Below are positions 1 to 4,904 of a stretch of 6,857 nucleotides of DNA, piece after piece. Numbering within the stretch: the stretch's first letter is position 1; every line of letters starts with the position of its first letter. The position numbers and the translations under genes were made by a program. Origin of the DNA: Rickettsiaceae bacterium (GTDB lineage: Bacteria; Pseudomonadota; Alphaproteobacteria; Rickettsiales; Rickettsiaceae); the NCBI GenBank assembly GCA_028372485.1, contig JAOMYS010000052.1:1-6857 (forward strand), given 5' to 3'. The notes under the pieces were generated by a model. It did not search any database, was not told where the DNA came from, and worked only from the letters and a program-made list of their open reading frames with translations.

Positions 1-982
1 CAAAGAGGAACTTGCCAGAGCCTAAGAATCCGTTGGTGTTGCGGGGGCTAACGTTGGTATTATGAGCAAGATTATCTTCTTCCCCCGATGTAACTTCCGT
101 TTTTGACGTTTTATCGCTCTGCTCTTCTATTTTATTATCAGGCTCAGTATTGAGATTTTCTTCAATAAAAAAAGAATCAGAAGAATTTTTTACAAGATTA
201 GTTCTAGATCTATCTTTTAATTTATTAAAAGGTTCTATTAGTTCTTTAGTATCCACAAGCTTGTGGATACCCCCTCTGTTTTCAATAGCTTTTCTTTGCT
301 CTATTTGAGAGTGATAATCAATATTGTATTTCTCGGTAATATATTCATGATTAGTTTGCGGCTTTAAAGCTGGAACTTCTGATTGTTCTATACCATGGTT
401 ATTATAAAAATAGGGCGTCTGTTTCCATACATAGATAATTAGCTGATTATAGGATTTTGTTGTAACAGTTTCTTTGTGTTTATAGCTTCTTTGGACAAGA
501 CCAAGCTTTTCTAGTTTTACTAATTTTCTTCTTATAGTTTCGCTGGAGCATCCATGAGCTTTAGCTAGTTCTTTGTAAGAAAGGTAGATACCTTTTGTTT
601 TGAGTTTTGATATATGAATAATTTCTCCATCAACATTCTTCATCTTATTAGGGGTGTACCAAGACCGAAGTGTATCATAATATATATTGATAGCTAAGTA
701 ATCAGGATTACCACTGCTATTTGTAATAATGCTGTGAAGTTGAGATTTTCTTGAAAGTGTAAGGTTGTTATCTAAAGGTAGCTTGTTTATAGAGCGATAA
801 ACTGCATCTATAACAGCATTGCCTTGATGATCCGAGGAATCTTTCGATGTAACAATGCAACGTTGATTAATTACATTAGTGTTGATGTATTGTTTGTCAG
901 GCTCAATCTGAACGTTAATTTTTATTGTAGGAAAACTATAATTAGTTGAGATGCCTTGTGGTATACTGGTAATGGTATTCAT
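1..982 (-). CDS. Plasmid replication initiator-like protein (winged helix, DnaA-like type), 3' end beyond window
   Basis: The frame is open from an ATG at 982 to the window edge, giving 327 codons without a stop, so the C-terminus is missing. A Shine-Dalgarno TGAGG lies 5 nt before the ATG. Residues about 131-170 form a clear winged helix: GIYLSYKELAKAHGCSSET followed by a basic recognition helix (IRRKLVKLEKLGLV) and a wing. Residues 171-230 look folded (LIIYVWKQTPYF). Residues about 240-327 are rich in Asn, Ser, Glu, Lys and Thr and look like a disordered linker to a missing C-terminal domain. Initiators of this kind, called DnaA-like on rickettsial plasmids, sit near parA, and the neighbouring ParA/RHH pair supports that role. 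It would bind an origin and start plasmid replication. I infer this from fold and context; I cannot see an AAA+ or catalytic motif in the part present. Confidence 0.6.
   Translation of the reverse strand, partial: MNTITSIPQGISTNYSFPTIKINVQIEPDKQYINTNVINQRCIVTSKDSSDHQGNAVIDAVYRSINKLPLDNNLTLSRKSQLHSIITNSSGNPDYLAINIYYDTLRSWYTPNKMKNVDGEIIHISKLKTKGIYLSYKELAKAHGCSSETIRRKLVKLEKLGLVQRSYKHKETVTTKSYNQLIIYVWKQTPYFYNNHGIEQSEVPALKPQTNHEYITEKYNIDYHSQIEQRKAIENRGGIHKLVDTKELIEPFNKLKDRSRTNLVKNSSDSFFIEENLNTEPDNKIEEQSDKTSKTEVTSGEEDNLAHNTNVSPRNTNGFLGSGKFLF
249..270. repeat. Perfect 22-bp palindrome made of two head-to-head DnaA-box-like 9-mers
   Basis: Positions 249-270 read the same on both strands with HindIII hexamer AAGCTT at the centre. 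Each arm begins GTATCCACA, which is one base off the DnaA box TTATCCACA (249-257 on +, 262-270 on -). It lies inside the rep coding region, within the predicted disordered linker (about residues 238-245), where sequence constraint on the protein is low. It could be an initiator or DnaA binding site within the gene, or chance. Confidence 0.55.
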
Positions 983-1055
983 TTTAACCTCATATATTAT
1001 TGAGGCTAAGACTAAAAACACTTGCTTTTTTCCACAAAAAAAGTAGAATAAAGGT

Positions 1056-1140
1056 AAGAAAAAGCGTGCGAAACTTATTCTTAAATTAAAAATATTTTTG
1101 GTGGTGTTGAGTATCTTTAAGGTCTTAGCACCTCTTTTTT
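1056..1140 (+). ncRNA. Candidate counter-transcribed RNA opposite the rep leader
   Basis: On the plus strand a weak -35 TTGCTT (1022-1027), 16-bp spacer and -10 TAGAAT (1044-1049) could start an RNA near 1056. It would run about 85 nt to a hairpin and a U-tract at 1140, entirely antisense to the long rep mRNA leader. Antisense RNAs in this position set copy number in many plasmid families. The boundaries are predicted and the -35 matches only 3 of 6 consensus bases, so this is a hypothesis. Confidence 0.25.
1103..1140 (+). terminator. Plus-strand intrinsic-terminator-like hairpin in the rep leader
   Basis: GGTGTTGAG (1103-1111) pairs with CTTAGCACC (1124-1132) over nine positions, two of them G-U, around a 12-nt loop, and is followed on the plus strand by TCTTTTTTTA. 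No plus-strand gene ends here, so the terminator would serve an antisense transcript. Read on the minus strand, the same element is a hairpin inside the rep leader with no U-run after it. Confidence 0.4.
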
Positions 1141-1162
1141 TATCTATAATTCATTTATAATA

Positions 1163-1191
1163 ACAATAGAACGCTAAGAATACGTTGTCAA
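1163..1191 (-). promoter_or_regulatory. Promoter of the rep gene
   Basis: The minus strand carries a consensus -35 TTGACA (1191-1186), a 17-bp spacer and -10 TATTGT (1168-1163, 4 of 6 matches). It starts 7 bp after the stop codon of the tandem-HTH gene. Transcription would begin near 1156 and leave a leader of about 170 nt before rep. The HTH protein encoded immediately upstream is an obvious candidate regulator. Confidence 0.5.
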
Positions 1192-1197
1192 ATACTT

Positions 1198-1707
1198 TTA
1201 CAGATTTCTAGCAACGGGGTCATCATAAATTTCAACAATGTTAAAATCTGGATACGCTAATCCTGAATTTTCAAAATAAATTTTGATACTACTAATAATA
1301 CTAGAATTGTGAGGAGAAAAAGCGGAAAGCATACCTCCGCCCGTCTCCCATCCAGCGATGCTAGTTTCTGGTATACCAAGATCTACTCCGAGTTGTTTTC
1401 TACTGCACCTTAAGGCTACTCTAGAAATTTTTAATTGAAATCTTGAAAAGATAACTTTGGAGCTAACCCCAGGTTGGTTCAAATTAAGCTCGATAGAATT
1501 ATAATGAGAAAAAACAATACCGTGGTTTTGATAGAAATTTTTTAGAAGCAAAGAGGTGCGTGTATTGCAGTTTATATAAGTTAAATTTGAAGTTTGATGT
1601 TCAAGTCTAGTAAGGGTTGAGTAATGTATACCAACTCTAGAACTAACATCTTTTAAATGTAAAGAAAGACAGGCTCTGGCAGCCCTTATTTGAAAACCAG
1701 TTAACAT
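1198..1707 (-). CDS. Tandem-duplicated helix-turn-helix DNA-binding protein
   Basis: This 169-residue protein has two Cro/C1-type HTH units. Unit 1 has QIRAARACLSLHLKDVSSRV leading into GIHYSTLTRLE (residues 7-36); unit 2 has SRVALRCSRKQLGVDLGIPE followed by TSIAGWETGG (95-124). Each unit is followed by a similar helix-strand tail, LLLKNFYQNHGIVF (54-66) and SSIKIYFENSGLAYPDF (139-155), so the whole protein looks like an internal duplication with unit boundaries near residue 80. It probably binds DNA as a pseudo-dimer, and it may control the rep promoter just downstream or the partition operon upstream. The Shine-Dalgarno is weak, but the start agrees with the usual beginning of such HTH proteins (GxQIRAAR). 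It lies 91 bp after the RHH gene and could share its transcript. The target is unknown; the fold is secure, the role is inferred. Confidence 0.7.
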   Translation of the reverse strand: MLTGFQIRAARACLSLHLKDVSSRVGIHYSTLTRLEHQTSNLTYINCNTRTSLLLKNFYQNHGIVFSHYNSIELNLNQPGVSSKVIFSRFQLKISRVALRCSRKQLGVDLGIPETSIAGWETGGGMLSAFSPHNSSIISSIKIYFENSGLAYPDFNIVEIYDDPVARNL

Positions 1708-1762
1708 AATTTACTTAGTATTGTTTAAACTATAATATATTTACCTATATTGACGAGAATAC

Positions 1763-1803
1763 GGTATCATAAAACCACGACACCATGACACCATGATGTC
1801 ATG
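1763..1803. repeat. Short repeat cluster after the partition genes
   Basis: GGTATCATAA (1763-1772) is identical to 10 bp of the right arm of the palindrome in front of parA (2779-2788). It is followed by a tandem octamer GACACCAT (1779-1786, 1787-1794) and an inverted pair CATGACA (1784-1790) and TGTCATG (1797-1803) that reaches into the RHH stop codon. The shared decamer suggests a second binding site for the partition protein, lying upstream of the tandem-HTH gene. Confidence 0.5.
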
Positions 1804-2080
1804 AAGAGTTATTTTTTTCTCTTTTTGTATAATCTTTAATCAAATCTATAATTATTTGATTCATTTTTAGGTTTTTATCAAATGCAATTTTTCTAAATTG
1901 AGCATAGAGTCCCTTTGGAATTCTAGTAGTTAAAGGCTGTACCGACTCCTTACCTTTTAAGAATGCATAAACTTGCTGATCTTGTGATGAAGTGGGTCTT
2001 ACGTTTGAGGTAATTGTATCATCCAATCTATCTTTTGTAATAGAGGGGATTTTATTTTTTTTATTTAGAGAGCTAGTCAT
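1799..2080 (-). CDS. Ribbon-helix-helix centromere-binding protein, ParA partner
   Basis: This 93-residue protein has a polar, flexible N-terminal arm (1-45) and a C-terminal ribbon-helix-helix fold: strand VQPLTTRIP (47-55), helix A KGLYAQFRKIAFDKN (56-70) and helix B MNQIIIDLIKDYTKRE (73-88). Length, a mobile N-terminus and an RHH C-terminus fit the ParG/omega class that pairs with short ParA ATPases in type Ib partition. In that class the arm stimulates the ATPase and the RHH binds the centromere and represses the operon. The gene overlaps parA by 8 nt (ATGACTAG) and has its own strong AGAGG site 6 nt before the ATG, so translation is probably coupled. Sequence identity to known ParG proteins cannot be judged by eye; the assignment rests on fold and position. 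Confidence 0.7.
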   Translation of the reverse strand: MTSSLNKKNKIPSITKDRLDDTITSNVRPTSSQDQQVYAFLKGKESVQPLTTRIPKGLYAQFRKIAFDKNLKMNQIIIDLIKDYTKREKNNSS

Positions 2081-2747
2081 TAAAAACCTCTTTATATATC
2101 TTCTTCATTTCGTCTATTGATTTTTCATCGGATGGTTTAAATTCGATAATTGACAGCCCTTGACCTTGTGACCTTCTTATTGCTACTCTATAAACCAAAG
2201 ACACTTTGCTACGCTTTATATACTCAAAATCATTTAAAATTTCGTCGCTATCAGTTATTTCAGATTTAGCTGCATGTGGGTTCGGAGCTACTTTATTATA
2301 TACAATAATTACTTTTAGACCTGGGTTTGTAGTTTTTACCTCTGAAATTATACTATTCATTGTACCAAGAGTCCAAACATCAAAAGAGGATGGCATCAAA
2401 GGTATTACTAATACATCTGCTATAGTCATGGCAGCTCTTAGAACTTCGCTAGCAGCACCTCCAGCATCTATTATTATATCACTGTACTTATCTTTTAATG
2501 ACTTTAATTCATTTCGTATTATCATACCAGGGTTGAGAACCCTACTATCCAAAACTTTTTGACTACTTGCTATCCTTGGATGAATTCCATTTTCATCTCT
2601 TCTTGACGCCCAAAAGGTAGAAGTTCTTTGCGGGTCAATGTCGTATAACAAGACATCCCCTCCATCAATAGTTCTGATCGCAGAAAGATTGGTTGAAATT
2701 GTTGACTTACCAGTCCCGCCTTTCTCTCCCCCTACCAAGATAATCAT
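2073..2747 (-). CDS. parA: ParA-family plasmid partition ATPase (short, type Ib)
   Basis: The 224-residue protein starts directly with the deviant Walker A motif GGEKGGTGKST (6-16; signature Lys9, P-loop Lys14). It continues with the A' motif DIDPQRTS (36-43) and Walker B DIIIDAGG (90-97). Later it has the ADVLVIPLMPSSFDVWT segment typical of the family (ParA/Soj/MinD) and a C-terminal helix that may bind nucleoid DNA nonspecifically. The absence of an N-terminal HTH and the length near 220 residues place it with type Ib ParA proteins, whose operon is regulated by the small partner instead. ATP-dependent gradients on the nucleoid move the plasmid by its centromere complex. The ATG at 2747 has only weak Shine-Dalgarno matches (GGTG/TAAG), but no room exists for a longer N-terminus before the Walker motif. 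The RHH partner follows with an 8-nt overlap. Confidence 0.9.
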   Translation of the reverse strand: MIILVGGEKGGTGKSTISTNLSAIRTIDGGDVLLYDIDPQRTSTFWASRRDENGIHPRIASSQKVLDSRVLNPGMIIRNELKSLKDKYSDIIIDAGGAASEVLRAAMTIADVLVIPLMPSSFDVWTLGTMNSIISEVKTTNPGLKVIIVYNKVAPNPHAAKSEITDSDEILNDFEYIKRSKVSLVYRVAIRRSQGQGLSIIEFKPSDEKSIDEMKKIYKEVFND

Positions 2748-2765
2748 AGTCTTACACCAAATTTA

Positions 2766-2891
2766 GTTATGATACCAAGGTATCATAACCTCAAGGTATT
2801 GTAAAGTCACGATATCGTGGGGCTGTAATACCAAGGTGGCTCGTTACCATAACGTCACGAAGTCACGATGTTATGGTATCACGATGTTATG
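2766..2891. repeat. Candidate partition site (parS-like) and operator array upstream of parA
   Basis: The 147-bp spacer before parA is packed with symmetry. It has an 11-bp inverted repeat with a 2-bp centre (2766-2776/2779-2789), a perfect 12-bp palindrome CACGATATCGTG (2808-2819), and an inverted pair TACCATAAC/GTTATGGTA (2845-2853/2870-2878). It also has an exact 13-bp direct repeat TCACGATGTTATG (2863-2875, 2879-2891), ATACCAAGGT twice (2772-2781, 2828-2837) and AGTCACGAT twice (2805-2813, 2861-2869). GTTATG occurs five times in both orientations. Type Ib centromeres typically sit here and double as operators for the RHH protein. Confidence 0.7.
2782..2810 (-). promoter_or_regulatory. Putative parA operon promoter embedded in the repeat array
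   Basis: On the minus strand, -35 GTGACT (2810-2805), a 17-bp spacer and -10 TATGAT (2787-2782, 5 of 6 matches) are well placed for a start near 2775, giving a leader of about 28 nt. The -10 lies inside the right arm of the 24-bp palindrome and the -35 inside an AGTCACGAT repeat, so a protein bound to the repeats would block RNA polymerase. This is the expected autoregulation layout. Confidence 0.4.
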
Positions 2892-2894
2892 AAA

Positions 2895-3476
2895 CTAGTA
2901 GTTAGAGCGACTCTTAACACGCATAATAGTTTGTCTACTTACTTCAAAATTCCTAGCGATAGATGTAACTGTACTCCCAGTTTGTAACTGCTGGACTATC
3001 TGATCTTTCTGTAATGATGATAATATTTTTGGACGACCAAATATTTTGCCCTGCGATTTAGCTCTAGCAAGTCCAGATTGGGTGCGTTCAATTAATAAGT
3101 CACGCTCAAACTGCGCAACATGATTAATTACTCCCATGGTCATTTTTCCAGCAGAGCTGGTAAGATCAACCCCTCCAAGAGCAAGGCAGTGTATTTTTAT
3201 ACCTATTTTCTCCAACTTAGCAACGGTAGCGCTTACGTCAATAGCATTACGTCCTAATCTATCCATCTTCGTAACTACAAGCACATCTCCTTTTTCCATT
3301 TTGTCTAATAGTCGTGTAAAACCCTTTCTTCGAGCTATAGGCATAGAGCCAGATATTTTTTCAGTAATGATACGGTGCTCTTCAATCACAAATCCTGCTG
3401 CTTCAATTTCCTTAATTTGGTTTCCTGTTTCTTGCTGAATTGTGGAAACACGGGCATAAGCAAAGGTACGTGGCAT
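2895..3476 (-). CDS. Small serine recombinase (resolvase/invertase family)
   Basis: The 193-residue protein matches the compact serine recombinases of the Tn3 resolvase/Hin group in length and layout. The catalytic domain starts AYARVST with Arg9 and nucleophile Ser11. It has Arg50 in the ARRKGF segment, the MDRLGRN motif (Asp72, Arg73, Arg76), then the long E helix with AQFERDLLIERT (121-132) and the GKIFGRPK hinge (143-150). The C-terminal HTH is TVTSIARNFEVSRQTIMRVK (169-188). All active-site residues I can map are present, so it is probably functional. On a plasmid it would resolve multimers or cointegrates through a res site; TGTCC half-sites lie just upstream of its start. The Shine-Dalgarno is poor, but MPRTFAYARVS is a standard start for this family. 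No transposase is visible nearby. It could alternatively be an invertase; no invertible segment is evident. Confidence 0.88.
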   Translation of the reverse strand: MPRTFAYARVSTIQQETGNQIKEIEAAGFVIEEHRIITEKISGSMPIARRKGFTRLLDKMEKGDVLVVTKMDRLGRNAIDVSATVAKLEKIGIKIHCLALGGVDLTSSAGKMTMGVINHVAQFERDLLIERTQSGLARAKSQGKIFGRPKILSSLQKDQIVQQLQTGSTVTSIARNFEVSRQTIMRVKSRSNY

Positions 3477-3505
3477 AATTTAGTCTAAAACTGTATCAAA
3501 AAGGT

Positions 3506-3596
3506 TGTCCCAAACATAACCTATGTCCTAAACTACGTCAATATAACTTTTGGACATAGCATGAGAGAGTGTCCAAAAACGACCGTTTTTGGTACA
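3506..3596. other. Candidate res site: TGTCC half-sites upstream of the recombinase
   Basis: Half-sites similar to the TGTCY start of Tn3/gamma-delta resolvase sites occur at 3506-3514 (TGTCCCAAA), 3524-3532 (TGTCCTAAA), inverted at 3548-3556 (TTTTGGACA), at 3570-3578 (TGTCCAAAA) and inverted at 3587-3596 (TTTTGGTACA). Paired, 3570-3596 is 27 bp (like site I) and 3524-3556 is 33 bp (like site II), in the known order with site II nearer the gene. The site I-like pair contains a perfect 9-bp inverted repeat with AC centre (3573-3592). A clean third site is not seen. Confidence 0.5.
3513..3541 (-). promoter_or_regulatory. Recombinase promoter
   Basis: Minus-strand -35 TTGACG (3541-3536, 5 of 6 matches), a 17-bp spacer and -10 TATGTT (3518-3513) place the start near 3506, about 30 nt before the recombinase ATG. 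The promoter lies inside the TGTCC half-site array, so the recombinase would repress its own synthesis, as Tn3-type resolvases do. Confidence 0.55.
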
Positions 3597-3641
3597 CTTT
3601 TAGTGCAAATAGGCGGTACACTTTACATTAGCACTGACAAT
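3591..3641 (-). repeat. Possible insertion-sequence end: TGTCAG tip with two AAAGTGTACC repeats
   Basis: Read on the minus strand, TGTCAG (3639-3634) is followed by two exact AAAGTGTACC decamers (3624-3615 and 3600-3591), 24 bp apart. A tip beginning TGT with regularly spaced internal repeats resembles the multiply repeated ends of IS21-family elements, from memory only. No istA/istB gene is present, so if real it is a solo remnant. An inverted AGTGC/GCACT pair (3602-3606/3631-3635) overlaps it. Confidence 0.3.
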
Positions 3642-3738
3642 CGGAATTATGTGGTAGTTCGCTTTAAGGCAAAAGCTACGAACTTAGTTCGCAAAACACG
3701 CATTTTGATATATTAGCAAACATTCTGCTAATTGTCAG
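3634..3738. repeat. 105-bp segment bounded by 8-bp inverted repeats, with internal hairpins
   Basis: CTGACAAT (3634-3641) and ATTGTCAG (3731-3738) bound a segment with no coding capacity. Inside are an AGTTCG/CGAACT hairpin with a CTTT/AAAG inner stem (3656-3684), its overlapping palindrome CGAACT-T-AGTTCG (3679-3691) and an ATTAGCA/TGCTAAT hairpin (3712-3718/3726-3732). Size, terminal inverted repeats and foldback content resemble a miniature element. I see no convincing target-site duplication, so a recombination scar is equally possible. Confidence 0.35.
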
Positions 3739-3798
3739 GTAAATACTGGAGGGCAGGGTGGCGCTGTCTTTTATTCCCAGCCTGTTTTTGTTGTCAAC

Positions 3799-3827
3799 AG
3801 TTCGCTTTTGCGGGTGGAAGGCGAACT
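3799..3827. repeat. Hairpin after the SEC-C gene
   Basis: AGTTCGC (3799-3805) and GCGAACT (3821-3827) flank a 15-nt loop immediately after the SEC-C stop codon. No U-run follows on the minus strand, so it is not a standard intrinsic terminator, although it could protect the 3' end. AGTTCGCTTT here (3799-3808) repeats exactly at 3656-3665, linking it to the repeat cluster in the spacer. The rest of 3739-3798 is comparatively GC-rich and shows no gene. Confidence 0.45.
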
Positions 3828-3828
3828 A

Positions 3829-4656
3829 TTAAAGTGCACCATCATCAAGGCAGCACTTTTTATATTTCTTTCCAGAGCCACAGGAGCATTTATCATTACG
3901 ACCAATTTTTAGGCTTGTGATTTGATCGATCTGCGAGCTTGGCAAAAAGAAGCCATCATCAGTCGGATAGATAGTAATAGGCTCGGGGCGTATTCCCATG
4001 TTAATTTCTATAGTCTCTATATCACCTGTAAACCAAGTTTCTACCATATCTCTTTTAACTGCTTTGGCGATGTACTGCATCTTATGCTCTGCATTAAATT
4101 CTATTAATCGCATCACTATTAATGTGTTGAGGTACGCCGATTCTTCGTTGGTGTCATCTAGTATATTAGTAAATATATCAATAACATATTTTTCTTGCGT
4201 CTCGTCACGCATTGCTATGTATGTCATAGATTCAATGGCGAGATAATATCCTCGATCCGTTTGTGACTTGTTTGTAAGAAAGGTAGATAATGGAATCAAA
4301 GCATCCTTACCTATTAAAGAAAAAACCTCTGGTAATTCATTTTGACACCATTCATCATCAAAATGCGTATTAAAGCATCCTATCAGTGGCTGTATAGCTT
4401 CCACAGCTCCAATCCTTCCAAGGAGTCTCCATGCGTGAACAGGAAGCCAATAGTAATCCTCATCTTCGCTTAAGAAGTAATCAACATTTATTGCTAATTC
4501 AATTAATTCTGGAGTATCAGAGCTAGTAACAAGTGATTTTTTATAATAAGATTCATCAGTGACCCATTCAAGAGTACTTGCACATTCACCCAGCGCCCTT
4601 AATCTATCAACTAAATTACATGAAGAGGAGGGTTTTTTATTAAGAAATCCCAGCAT
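3829..4656 (-). CDS. DUF1186-like helical-repeat protein with C-terminal SEC-C zinc motif
   Basis: From the ATG at 4656 the product is 275 residues. The body is helical repeat-like, with AWRLLGRIGAVEAIQPLI, an acidic THFDDEWCQNELPEVF segment, and NTLIVMRLIEFNAEHKMQYI followed by VETWFTGDIETIEINMGI, a layout I recognise from DUF1186 proteins. The last 20 residues carry a SEC-C motif, GRNDKCSCGSGKKYKKCC, with the Cys-X-Cys and Cys-Cys zinc ligands at about 257/259 and 268/269. The SEC-C fold, known from the SecA tail, binds zinc and contacts proteins or ribosomes; the specific role here is unknown. I prefer this start to one at 4692 because it lies 4 nt after the gapR stop with GGGAG 9 nt upstream, whereas the longer form overlaps gapR by 32 nt. 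It is the last gene of the operon and is probably cytoplasmic. Confidence 0.8.
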   Translation of the reverse strand: MLGFLNKKPSSSCNLVDRLRALGECASTLEWVTDESYYKKSLVTSSDTPELIELAINVDYFLSEDEDYYWLPVHAWRLLGRIGAVEAIQPLIGCFNTHFDDEWCQNELPEVFSLIGKDALIPLSTFLTNKSQTDRGYYLAIESMTYIAMRDETQEKYVIDIFTNILDDTNEESAYLNTLIVMRLIEFNAEHKMQYIAKAVKRDMVETWFTGDIETIEINMGIRPEPITIYPTDDGFFLPSSQIDQITSLKIGRNDKCSCGSGKKYKKCCLDDGAL

Positions 4657-4660
4657 TTCT

Positions 4661-4897
4661 TTAAACTCCCAAAGCTCCACGATATAAATCAATAAGATTA
4701 TCTTCCTCTGCCAGCTGATCCTTATCCTTCTTTTTGAGTTTTAAAACATGTTTTATGATCTTTACATCAAAGCCTAGGGATTTAGCCTCGTTATAGGCGT
4801 CTTTTAAAAGCTCAGAAGATTCAATCCTTTCTTCCTCTATGGTTTCAATCTTACTGATAATTTGCTTTAGTTTTTCTGATTCTACTATTTCTGTCAT
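4661..4897 (-). CDS. gapR: GapR-family nucleoid-associated protein (DUF2312)
   Basis: The 78-residue protein has the GapR layout: a long N-terminal coiled coil (about 7-40; KLKQIISKIETIEEERIESS) followed by AKSLGFDVKIIKHVLKLKKK and the family C-terminus EDNLIDLYRGALGV. Family members are about 80-90 residues and confined largely to Alphaproteobacteria. In Caulobacter GapR forms a tetrameric clamp on overtwisted AT-rich DNA ahead of replication and transcription and stimulates type II topoisomerases. Basic residues at 46-59 would line the DNA channel. The gene begins 7 nt after the upstream membrane-protein stop, with GAAGAG overlapping that stop as ribosome site, and is followed after 4 nt by the SEC-C gene, so it is translated from the same message. 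It is the best lineage marker in the window. Whether it acts on the chromosome or on a plasmid is open. Confidence 0.87.
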   Translation of the reverse strand: MTEIVESEKLKQIISKIETIEEERIESSELLKDAYNEAKSLGFDVKIIKHVLKLKKKDKDQLAEEDNLIDLYRGALGV

Positions 4898-4904
4898 TGC
4901 GATA

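Larger units (their letters stand above)
983..1197. other. Rep leader and candidate origin region
   Basis: This 215-bp spacer between the tandem-HTH gene and rep is very AT-rich. It holds the rep promoter (1163-1191), an untranslated leader of about 170 nt, a 12-bp AT palindrome at 1088-1099, a DnaA-box-like TTTTCCACA at 1028-1036 (one base off TTATCCACA), an inverted repeat CCTCA/TGAGG at 988-992 and 1001-1005 that would sequester the rep Shine-Dalgarno, and a plus-strand terminator-like hairpin. These are the parts expected of a plasmid origin/copy-control leader. No iteron array is visible here, so calling it the origin is tentative. Confidence 0.35.

Noticed and set aside
2206..2562. Plus-strand open frame of 118 codons opposite parA
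   Set aside because: It lies entirely inside the well-supported parA gene, has no family features and is a shadow of the conserved minus-strand frame.
2806..2891. CRISPR array
   Set aside because: The repeats are 9-13 bp, palindromic and irregularly spaced, with no uniform spacers and no cas genes nearby.
3136..3438. Plus-strand open frame of 100 codons opposite the recombinase
   Set aside because: It is antisense to the conserved catalytic domain and its composition is that of a shadow frame.
3799..3827. Intrinsic terminator of the SEC-C operon
   Set aside because: The stem is only 7 bp with a 15-nt loop and no T-run follows on the transcribed strand.
3732..3920. Plus-strand open frame of 62 codons reaching into the SEC-C gene
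   Set aside because: It overlaps the zinc-motif coding end, lacks a ribosome site and shows no recognisable motif. A hydrophobic Cys-rich stretch looked signal-like but is not backed by anything else.
4657..4692. Longer start for the SEC-C protein
   Set aside because: It would overlap gapR by 32 nt; the ATG at 4656 sits 4 nt after the gapR stop with a GGGAG site.
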